Of a stretch of DNA of 12,931 nucleotides, positions 5,716 to 12,931 are shown piece after piece. Numbering within the stretch: position 1 is the first letter of the stretch; each line of letters starts with the position of its first letter. The translations under genes were made by a program, and so were the position numbers. The notes under the pieces are model-generated. The model made no database searches. It worked only from the letters and a program-made list of their open reading frames with translations, and was not told the DNA's origin. The stretch comes from Rhizomucor pusillus. Its lineage: Eukaryota; Mucoromycota; Mucoromycetes; Mucorales; Lichtheimiaceae. The stretch is from contig FWWN02000294.1 in NCBI GenBank assembly GCA_900175165.2, positions 1 to 12,931 on the forward strand. The letters run 5' to 3'.

Positions 5716-7024
5716 ATGGCACAACTTCTTTACGAAGATGGACATGGAAATGTTGTTAATGAGAACGGTAGACCTGAACCCATGGATTACATCGTTGATC
5801 GGCAGCAATTTACTCTGGAAACGATTACCTCTCACACGCAATACTTGCAGAATGCAGCTCCCAAGAGACCTTCTCAAACTAATGCAATGCAAGTAGATAA
5901 GCAAAAAGGTGAGGACTCTCGTATGAGCGAAGTGGCGAAAAAACGTGCATATGTTCGCTACACTGCTCAGGATAAGGCGAGATTTTTCAAGCTGAAGATT
6001 GAGAAGTGTATGAGTGCATCGGCTGCAGCGAAACAGTTGGATATTCGTATTCGTACAGCGCAGAGATGGGTGAAAAAGTACGATGAGTGTCCCGATAGCA
6101 TCTTTGAAAGCGGTAAAAAGAGAGGTCGTAGACGTATTCTGTATGAGGAACACAAAAGGACATTTACCGATTTTATTGATGCTAACCACTCTGCTGTTGT
6201 TGTCGAAGTGACTGAGCATTTAGTGAAGCAGTTCAACGATCTTAAAGTTTCCCGTAGCACTGTTTATAACTTCATGAGAACTGAATGCAACCTATCACTG
6301 AAAAAAGCAGAGTTCCAGTCTGTGGAAAGAAATAGCCCAGAAAAGATTCAGGAACGATATGATTGTGTTCGCGAATGGGAACAAACAGATATGAACTTTT
6401 TGACGAACTGCGTATTTCTCGATGAGTCTGCGTTTCATATAAACATGAAACGCACAAAAGCTTGGTCTAAGAAAGGTTCTCCCGTGTTGTTACTGCACCA
6501 ACCACGAGAGCAAAAACTACGTCAATATTGGGCGTTATCTCTTGCTTCTGGGTTAATCAAAGTTAGCTTGAGAATACCCAGACCTAATAAGAAGAGAAAG
6601 GCTGACCAGGAATCTGAAATTCTGACCACTGACACTGTAACGGGTCACTATATCAGCTTTTTTGAAAGAAACGTTGGATGAAATGGATAAATATCCGCAT
6701 ATGAATGGACATTATCTAGATATGGATAATGCACTTATACATAAGTCTAAGGATATTGCCAAGTATATTGCGTATCGCGGATATCGATGTGCCTACCTTC
6801 CCTCGTATTCTCCTGAGCTCAATCCAATAGAGCAGTTCTGGGCTGTTGCAAAGAGCAAAGTTAAGCGTCATAGGTTTTTGCAGCAAGAGACATTATCGAT
6901 CAGAATCCGTGACGCATGTAACGATGTAAAGCCGACTGATTTCCGTGGTTTCGTATCTCATTCACACAATTGCTGGGATAAATGCCGTAGAAAAGAGAGT
7001 ATGTATGATGAACGGCACCACTGA
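5716..7024 (+). pseudogene. DD34E transposase of element B, disrupted by three single-base indels
   Basis: About 435 codons with every expected part: the YEDG/GRPEP leader, a helix-turn-helix at about residues 98-122 (SASAAAKQLDI), a second DNA-binding helix region near 176-200, the first catalytic Asp in FLDESAF (codon 6421-6423), the second in MDNALIH (6725-6727) and Glu in SPELNPIE (6830-6832), with 34 residues between the last two. Compared with A, one base is missing at about 6484 and one T is extra at 6542-6543; the two compensate but scramble about 20 residues. One T is extra in the run 6658-6663 and moves the rest to another frame, splitting it into open frames ending at 6681 and 7024. 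There is no nonsense substitution. It is either recently dead or a good gene with sequencing indels. ATG 5716 is preferred over the upstream in-frame 5665 because it aligns with A's start and lies after the TATA box. Confidence 0.9.
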
Positions 7025-7322
7025 TAATAATATTCAATTAGGTAAGTATGTCATTTCCTTTAGTTTATATAAACATATAGGTATGTATAGGTACGGTTTT
7101 ATATTAAGTCAGCCTCCCAGTTTTTGCAACAGAGAAAGTTTCGATGTGTATTTGCAACAGGGAGGAGTTTCTAAGCTCTGGCACGTTATCAACAATTCCC
7201 AAAACTTGTTGCAAATCTCGTAGATAGTGCATTTAGCAGGAGTGCAAAAACCGAGGGGGTGACTGTATGTAGCTGATAAAAAAACTACCTGGATGCCAAG
7301 AACTTTTTTTTTTTTTTGAAAA
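7025..7322 (+). other. 3' non-coding part of element B
   Basis: No gene. It holds two near-copies of a TTTGCAACAG word (7123-7132 and 7151-7160) inside a CCTCCC (7113-7118) / GGGAGG (7160-7165) inverted pair, a further GTTGCAAA at 7209-7216, and a run of 14 T at 7304-7317. The last 30-40 bp is the imperfect inner part of the right terminal repeat. Confidence 0.6.
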
Positions 7323-7439
7323 AAGCGACATCCACTTTGAAACACGTGACATTACTTTTCACTGCCAAAGCGACATTAATTTGCATAGGCCTGCGACATT
7401 GATTTTCATTCGTTGCGACATTACTTTTTGGAAATACAG
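7323..7439 (-). repeat. Element B right terminal inverted repeat (perfect part)
   Basis: Reverse complement of 5493-5609. On its inner side a run of 14 T (7304-7317) stands where the left end has its sixth heptamer. Similarity resumes at 7294-7302 (TGCCAAGAA). Confidence 0.85.
7325..7421 (-). repeat. Five heptamers in the right end of element B
   Basis: Mirror of the first five heptamers at the left end (GCGACAT on the plus strand, starting at 7325, 7370, 7393 and 7415, with the variant GTGACAT at 7346). The sixth is absent, replaced by a T-run. Confidence 0.75.
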
Positions 7440-7519
7440 TATAAAAACTTTCTAACACAGTGAGGATACCTTTTCGCAGTCTTTTATTTTATCTATTGAG
7501 AGCACTTACTCATCAAAGG

Positions 7520-7819
7520 TTACAAACGCGTGAAGTATCTGATAATCTCTTTCTGCTGCGGATTCTCAGCTTTCTTGGGATACACGCGTTTTGACTTCCA
7601 TACAGCACATAGCATCAACAGGCGGTTGGAGTGGAGCATACTTAAAAACTTTGCATAGACAATCATATTGCAAACTCGTTCTTCCAATGTGCTTTCATTA
7701 TTATTAAAAAGTATTATTATTACAAAAGGTTTCAAAGTAGATGTCTTCTCTCGGTTCTCATGACTGGAAGCCATGATTAACAGGACCAACCACGAGAAGG
7801 TGGAAGACACTGGTCCCAA
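7520..7819 (-). CDS. Unrecognised 99-codon reading frame (right)
   Basis: Exact mirror of 5113-5412, reading toward element B, with AATAAA on the minus strand at 7483-7488. The same doubts apply. Confidence 0.25.
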   Translation of the reverse strand: MGPVSSTFSWLVLLIMASSHENREKTSTLKPFVIIILFNNNESTLEERVCNMIVYAKFLSMLHSNRLLMLCAVWKSKRVYPKKAENPQQKEIIRYFTRL

Positions 7820-7822
7820 AAA

Positions 7823-7959
7823 AGCAAAAAGGCTTCATGAACGGCATAACCGATTCACAAAGCCGGTTCTATAGCCGGCGTAACCGAACTACAGAACAAA
7901 CATCTTCACGACCAGCATAACTGAATCGCAAAGATCGTCTTACACCCGGCATAACCGGA
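7823..7959. repeat. Degenerate tandem repeat, four units (right)
   Basis: Mirror of 4973-5109, with the same unit-to-unit differences. Confidence 0.75.
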
Positions 7960-8101
7960 CCATAAGACAGACGGACACTAATGCCCAAGTAGCTTCACGT
8001 CATAGACAGGAGAGTACATGAACATTTTGGCCGCCACACCTCCTCGCGCTGGAATTGCGGTCGACAGAGAGTGAAAGAGCTGCGTTGGTGAGCCTTGGGT
8101 C

Positions 8102-8110
8102 TATAAAATA
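8102..8110 (+). promoter_or_regulatory. TATA box, probably for the F-box-like gene (right)
   Basis: TATAAAATA, mirror of 4822-4830. The candidate first ATG is at 8190-8192, the candidate donor GTAATT at 8198-8203 and the candidate acceptor AG at 8657-8658. Confidence 0.4.
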
Positions 8111-8659
8111 TTCTTTTTTTGACTGCCGACCAGTTGGGCGCGTGACAGTTGCTGCGCGCCCCCCCCCACCGTTTGCTGTGACGAGCCCCATGGACAGGTA
8201 ATTTGATAGCAAAACGTTTCAAGTTCAGATACAACGAAGCTTTGCTTTGCTGCAGCGTACTCCATAAGAAGACCATACCAGAACTATTATTGATATGTAG
8301 CTTATGTATTTTGTTTAGAAATTCGCGCAAGTGTCACACACAGCGGCACTTAAACACCTGCACAAAGAGGGAATTGCTACGCCTTGTCATACTCAAAGAA
8401 TCAAAGCAGATACCAACGCAGCTCATTTGCAAGTTGCACTTGCATGTGTCTTTCACAGACTATATTTAGCTAGAAAGAGCTGTTAACTGGCCTACGTATA
8501 TGGTGCAGTTGAAAGAAAGAAAGGTATAGGTTGTAATGTCATGCACCTTGTTGTACTACAACGGAAAGATTCTGCAGCAACGGGCAGTGGTTCATAACGA
8601 CCAAAGGTTTGACATAATGCACGACGAGCTCCTTCCTCCATTTTCCTTCCCCCATCAGG

Positions 8660-10306
8660 ATGGCTTCACCACCTGAAAGCTTACCCCCAGAGATCATCCT
8701 CCACATACACCAACTTCTTGACTCTTGGGAGGACCGACTGAACTTTGCGGAAACCAGCGAAACAATATGGAAGAAGAGCGTCAAACTCCGTTCTGATGAT
8801 GTCTTGGAACTCTCCATGACAGTAAACCCATTGCAACTGGCAACGTCCAGGCACATCAAGCTTCCTGAGCAAGAACTGCCAATAGCATTTCTGGAGAAAG
8901 CAATCAAGGATAGCCATGCGCTTGAAGAACTAATAATACCTAAAACAAGTAGCTCAAAGTCCAAATTTGCTAAATGGCTTATATGGTGCATCTGTATCAG
9001 CCATGCGAAGGCAGACACCATCATGATAACGGTGCCCGCGGCGCACAGAAGCATCTGGCACACCAAGCGCGACGCACTTGCTCGAAAATACGATGCTGTG
9101 CCAAGCATCCAGACACCTAGTCCTACTCTTCCGGTTAAACGTCCAGCACCAGCAGACCAAGACCCTGACGTGGACAAGTACGAGACTCCGGAGGAAGTTA
9201 ACAGACATAAAGGTTTTATGAAGCGTCTCTGTATTCGAGCGGGTGAAGCTCGACTCCGTGCTAGCCAGTCAGCATCAGAAGTCGTCAATCCACCTTTGCC
9301 GACGAGTCGATTGCTTGAGCGTGGAGTTCGATACCAAGCAGACTACCTTGATGCATACAAACATGAAGGCCTATCGCCTGCTAACACACTGACCTCGACT
9401 GCAGCCAATGACCTGGTCAAGGAGCTTGCTGAAAGATATATTGAAGCAGTCGTGATCTTCGACAATTATTGGTTCTTTATCACCGGCATTGACCTCTTCC
9501 TCCACCGCAGACCAACGATCGATGATTGCGCGGACAACTCAAGCATCCCTTTTAAGCAGCACGCCGAGGCTGCGATCCGCGTCAAAAGCAATTCAGGATG
9601 GGACTATTATGAATTGACCATCAGAGTTGGTGATCTCGAACTGTTGGCTGTCGGTGGCTTCCACGGTGACGATTTAAACGACTCAAGGCATCCATTTCTA
9701 GGGTCATCCGTAAGCAATTTGCCGCAGGAACTCAAGCAACCAAAGGTTGCTACAGATATCCTAATTCGCAGTCGATGCGGTAAGCTCTGTTCATCGAACA
9801 GACTGCTCAGACAATATGGCAAGTCCTCAGCAAATTTGGCTTGGTCATTTCACAGCCTTCGGTTCTACTTGAGAGCTTTCTATCCATTCAACCCCGTCGC
9901 GTATGCAGATCACCGCTCGGCATTGACCTCGCGCTCGGAGCACACACACCGTCTGGCTTCTTTCGTTGTTTCTTGTCTGGCTCACCGAACAGCAAGGAAA
10001 GGGGATTGCGAAAGACTCTTGGTGCAGCTTCGTCTGGTTAAAGCATTTGAACATTATTTCAAGCAGGATACAACAACCTTTGCAGCGCTGAGGAAAAATA
10101 TGGAAGGAGTTAAAAATGACTATCTGATGACCGTGGTGGACAGCATTGTGCTTCTGGAGGGTTACGCCCAAGAGAACAACCAAGAGATCAATCTCTTGCC
10201 CTATCTGACCGAGCTCAGAAATCGTTCACTACAAATCGTCAACAAAGGCTATGCAAGGGCCTTAAAAAGTGCGAACGAAAGCGCCGCAAAAGCCTACCAC
10301 CCATGA
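8660..10306 (+). CDS. F-box-like hypothetical protein, right copy
   Basis: Protein-identical and base-identical mirror of the gene at 2626-4272, transcribed outward to the right. Both copies are uninterrupted, so a real palindrome would give the cell two equal copies transcribed divergently from a common centre. There is no sign of decay and no difference that would tell parent from copy. Confidence 0.75.
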   Translation: MASPPESLPPEIILHIHQLLDSWEDRLNFAETSETIWKKSVKLRSDDVLELSMTVNPLQLATSRHIKLPEQELPIAFLEKAIKDSHALEELIIPKTSSSKSKFAKWLIWCICISHAKADTIMITVPAAHRSIWHTKRDALARKYDAVPSIQTPSPTLPVKRPAPADQDPDVDKYETPEEVNRHKGFMKRLCIRAGEARLRASQSASEVVNPPLPTSRLLERGVRYQADYLDAYKHEGLSPANTLTSTAANDLVKELAERYIEAVVIFDNYWFFITGIDLFLHRRPTIDDCADNSSIPFKQHAEAAIRVKSNSGWDYYELTIRVGDLELLAVGGFHGDDLNDSRHPFLGSSVSNLPQELKQPKVATDILIRSRCGKLCSSNRLLRQYGKSSANLAWSFHSLRFYLRAFYPFNPVAYADHRSALTSRSEHTHRLASFVVSCLAHRTARKGDCERLLVQLRLVKAFEHYFKQDTTTFAALRKNMEGVKNDYLMTVVDSIVLLEGYAQENNQEINLLPYLTELRNRSLQIVNKGYARALKSANESAAKAYHP

Positions 10307-10864
10307 GTCCGCTTTGTTTACTCCTATACATACTGCCAACGACTTCAGTCGTTGCATCAATAACATTTCTTTGTATGAATTCCCTTCAACATATCCAATC
10401 TGTCCTTATAAATACCAAACTCCTATACTGTATGATCCTGCTTTCTGTTTATTCCAGATTTGAAACCACAATACAGTTGTTTGTTCTTCTTGATTTTCAG
10501 CTCTGAAGCAGGCAGATTAGGACTTGAAAAACGTGCAAGTTTGGGTGGCATAATGATATGAGTCGCGCATCAAATATTCATACAAGACATTTCCTATAGA
10601 AATAATTCCAAATAGGTTGAAACATGTACATAGTTGTATCCTTTCCCTGACCCGTATGTAACACACAGTTATCCATATCACCTCTATCTGGTCGACCTCA
10701 CTCTAAATTATCATATATTTCCGGTCAGGGTAAGCTACCCTTCCACCTCATCCTATAATAAATACGGATAAGAGTCTCAAAGCACCTACGTTGCCTACTG
10801 CTACATCGCTACAAGACAACCGAATATCACACGTGGGCATCCTTCGCGCGGATATTTCCCTGCA

Positions 10865-10933
10865 GTAGTGAAGAGTGCGATACATAAGCTATTAGACGAG
10901 GAGACGCTCATGACCAAGATTGCTGAAACTTGT
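10865..10933 (+). pseudogene. Fossil of a third transposase C-terminus, right copy
   Basis: Mirror of 1999-2067. Here the fossil reads on the plus strand, and its frame stays open to a TGA at 10961-10963. Confidence 0.6.
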
Positions 10934-11495
10934 GCTATGTATCCTGCTTTTTTAGCCATTTGAAGGATTTCTGACATTCGGTAGACTATTTCCAATAAGG
11001 AGCCTCTGTAGAACGTGTTTCGATTGACATGTTCGTACATACGTATTTTCCTTTATGGCGAGATTGCTGCTCCCAATAAACGATTCGAATCCTCTCACAA
11101 CTGCGACTTTGGCTTTTCATATGACAACCATACCGTTCTCGAAAAGCGATTTACATTTCGCAGAGAGCGACTTCAATTTTGTCCCAATTTTCCCTTGTTT
11201 GAACAATGATGCACGCAATTTCTGCACAAACATGGATTTGGTAACATCGTTCGTGAGTATCACTGTTGGATTGATCCAGGATACCAGCGTACAGCAATGG
11301 TGTAGTTAGGACCACACAGTCTTCAACAGGTAACATGTAGTGTCAGTCAAAGGGCAGCCCTGCACTTGACGCTATGCAACCCAAAGAACAGAAAGAACGA
11401 AATGCGTATTCTGCGATCTATCAACACAGATATTTGCGGCGACTGTGAGCTCCCCACATGCAATGTGCGGACATCGACTCATCTTGAGAAGCACA

Positions 11496-12741
11496 TTAGA
11501 GTTGCTCTCTGCTGCGACACTTATCTAAGCATTTATGGGAATGAAAAACGAAACCTTCGTAATCGCTCATATTTAAGCTGTCAGCCGCTTCACTGATCCT
11601 GGTCATTAGCGTCTCCTTTTCCAAGAACCTGTTGCGCTTAACTTTGCTCTTCACGACCGACCATAACTGCTCAATAGGATTGAGCTCAGGAGAGTACGGC
11701 GGAAGATAGGCATACCGGTAGCCACGAGACGTGATGTACTTAGAATAGTAGCCCTTCATATGTGGGTACTGGTCCATCTAGTCCATTGTAGCCTTCAGGA
11801 AGCTAAGATAGTGTCCCGTGTTCATAAGCTCAGCATAACCTCCTCGCTTCCTCTTCTTAGCTGGCTGGCGGCTGTGGACGCCTTAAGCTACACTTCACCA
11901 GACCGGAAGCAGAGATCGCGCCCAAGATGGTGGTTGTCTGCGCTCGTGTTTTGGGCACAGTGACTACAGCAGGCGAGCCTTTCTTGGACCAGGCCATACT
12001 GCGCTTCATGTTCACATGGAAAGCAGACTCATCAAGGAAGACGCAGTTGGTCCTGAAATCCATGTAGGTCCCCTCCCACTTGCGAACCCAATCACGACGC
12101 TCTTGGATCTTCTCGCTGTTCCTGTCCACAGGCTGAAACCGGGCCTTCTTGAGCGACAGGTTGCACTGCGCTCTCAGGAAGTCAGAAACAGTACTCTTGG
12201 AGACCTTGAGTCCCTCAAACCTCTGAAGCAGTCGCTCCATCACCTGTTCCAGGACAGCCGAAGGATTCACATCAATGTACTCCGAAATGACCTTCTTATG
12301 CTCCTCGCTGAGGATATGCGGGCGACTATTCTTCTTACGCTTCTCAAAGATGCTGTCCGGATCTTCCTCATACTGCTTGGCCCATCTTTGACCCGTACGA
12401 ACATGGATACCCAACTGCTTTGCGGCGGCTGAGGCACTCAGACATTTCTCAAACAACAGTTTGAAGAACCTGACCTTATCCTGGTCCGTGTAGAGCGTGT
12501 ACACTCGCTTGGTAGACGCTTCTCTTATGTGGACGTCCACATCCTTCTTTGCATCTTCGGTCTGCATGTCATCTGACTCGCGGTCCCTCTCGCGAGGCTG
12601 ATTGCGCAAATACTGCGTGTATGAACTTACCGTTTCAAGAGCATACTGCTCCTCATCAATGACATAGTCCAGGGGCTCAGGCCTGCCTTGCCCGTCGACA
12701 ACAGTGCCTTGCCCATCTTCATAGATAAACTGGATGCTCAT
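11496..12741 (-). pseudogene. DD34E transposase, element A, right copy, broken
   Basis: Exact mirror of the pseudogene at 191-1436, with the same three lesions: CCAG duplication at 11861-11868, nonsense codon at 11778-11780, and loss of the second-Asp block near 11744. Shared lesions show that the arm was duplicated after A had decayed. Confidence 0.9.
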
Positions 12742-12813
12742 CTTGCAATGTGAAATCTCAAATGTACAGTGTTGTAGAAGGAGGAAACCTGAGGTTGAAA
12801 ACGCTTACGCATC

Positions 12814-12820
12814 TTATATA
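12814..12820 (-). promoter_or_regulatory. TATA box of element A transposase, right copy
   Basis: Mirror of 112-118. It would drive transcription inward, toward lower coordinates. Confidence 0.65.
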
Positions 12821-12931
12821 CTCCTTGAAGTGCCAAGCTCCGGACGACAAGACCTCTTGGAGATGCGACATCTGATTTGTAAGCGGCGCGAAATCTATTC
12901 GGCGAATTTACTTTCTGCAAAGAGTGTATAT

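Larger units (their letters stand above)
5610..7322. other. Single-copy spacer between the arms (interior of element B)
   Basis: This is the only part of the window present once. It holds the inner part of B's left terminal repeat, B's promoter, its transposase gene and its 3' region, so the palindrome loop coincides with the inside of a transposon. The first and last 35-40 bp are still imperfect inverted copies of each other: TTCTTGGCA at 5636-5644 pairs with TGCCAAGAA at 7294-7302. Thus the natural terminal repeat reaches further inward than the perfect identity. Confidence 0.95.
5493..7439 (+). mobile_element. Tc1/mariner element B at the centre of the palindrome
   Basis: A transposon of about 1947 bp, bounded by CTGTATTTCC at 5493 and its complement ending at 7439, with TA at 5491-5492 and 7440-7441. 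It contains a heptamer array in each terminal repeat, a TATA box and one transposase gene. The terminal repeats are perfect for 117 bp and imperfect for another 35-40 bp. Because the flanking DNA is itself mirrored, the TA pair cannot be used as independent proof of a target duplication. The true right or left flank of the insertion is not visible. Confidence 0.85.
11042..12926 (-). mobile_element. Tc1/mariner element A, right copy, degenerate
   Basis: Mirror image of the copy at 6-1890, with its outer tip again about 5 bp from the window end. The two A copies face each other across the palindrome, so the two window ends carry the same transposon tip in inverted orientation. Confidence 0.55.
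7323..12931 (-). repeat. Right arm of the 5.6-kb perfect inverted repeat
   Basis: Exact reverse complement of 1-5609. The absence of any visible difference over 5.6 kb means either a very recent duplication, continuing gene conversion between arms, or an assembly or amplification artefact. Everything annotated in the left arm recurs here on the opposite strand. Confidence 0.98.

Noticed and set aside
5474..5896. 140-codon plus-strand frame across B's left end
   Set aside because: It runs through the heptamer array and then out of frame over the start of the transposase.
5704..6219. 171-codon minus-strand frame inside element B, and 500-916 (-) inside element A
   Set aside because: Both are antisense to transposase frames whose catalytic motifs and A-B alignment prove the plus-strand reading.
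1..12931. Missed hairpin adapter in a long read as the simple cause of the palindrome
   Set aside because: That error makes the sequence turn back on itself with almost no loop. Here a 1713-bp single-copy spacer with its own gene lies between the arms. Repeat-mediated misjoining remains possible and is listed as a finding.

Overview
The window is one almost complete palindrome. Positions 1-5609 are repeated as an exact reverse complement at 7323-12931 (every position x pairs with 12932 - x). The arms flank a single-copy spacer of 1713 bp at 5610-7322. Perfect identity runs to both ends of the window and includes homopolymers such as a 9-base G/C run. By content this is nuclear DNA of a eukaryote, most likely a fungus. 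It has long single-exon reading frames, TATA boxes 60-80 bp before start codons, an AATAAA signal, and Tc1/mariner (IS630-superfamily) DD34E transposons. I associate this transposase type with early-diverging (mucoralean) fungi, but that placement is inference.

Each arm, read from outside to centre, holds: (1) Tc1/mariner element 'A', whose outer tip lies about 5 bp from the window end and whose transposase gene is dead (4-nt duplication, nonsense codon, and a 42-nt deletion that removes the second catalytic Asp); (2) a short antisense fossil of a third transposase; (3) an AT-rich intergenic stretch with small hairpins; (4) a 548-residue protein with an F-box-like N-terminus, transcribed outward, tail-to-tail with A; (5) its upstream region, with a TATA box and a possible 5' exon; (6) a degenerate tandem array of about 35-bp units; (7) an unrecognised 99-codon reading frame followed by AATAAA; (8) the outer terminal inverted repeat of a second element, 'B'.

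The centre is element B (about 5493-7439), a more AT-rich relative of A. B's transposase is complete in all catalytic residues but carries three single-base indels. B's ends carry a regular array of ATGTCGC heptamers about 22 bp apart. The palindrome junctions fall inside B's terminal inverted repeats: the outer 117 bp of the repeat and everything beyond are perfectly mirrored, while the inner 35-40 bp of the repeat is imperfect.

An ordinary insertion of B cannot give mirror-image flanks. One flank must therefore be a secondary copy, made either by fold-back between B's terminal repeats (an inverted duplication) or by an assembler or amplification that left B through the wrong repeat. Sequence alone cannot decide between these, and the artefact explanation is a serious one. 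No bacterial, viral, tRNA, rRNA or CRISPR feature was seen.
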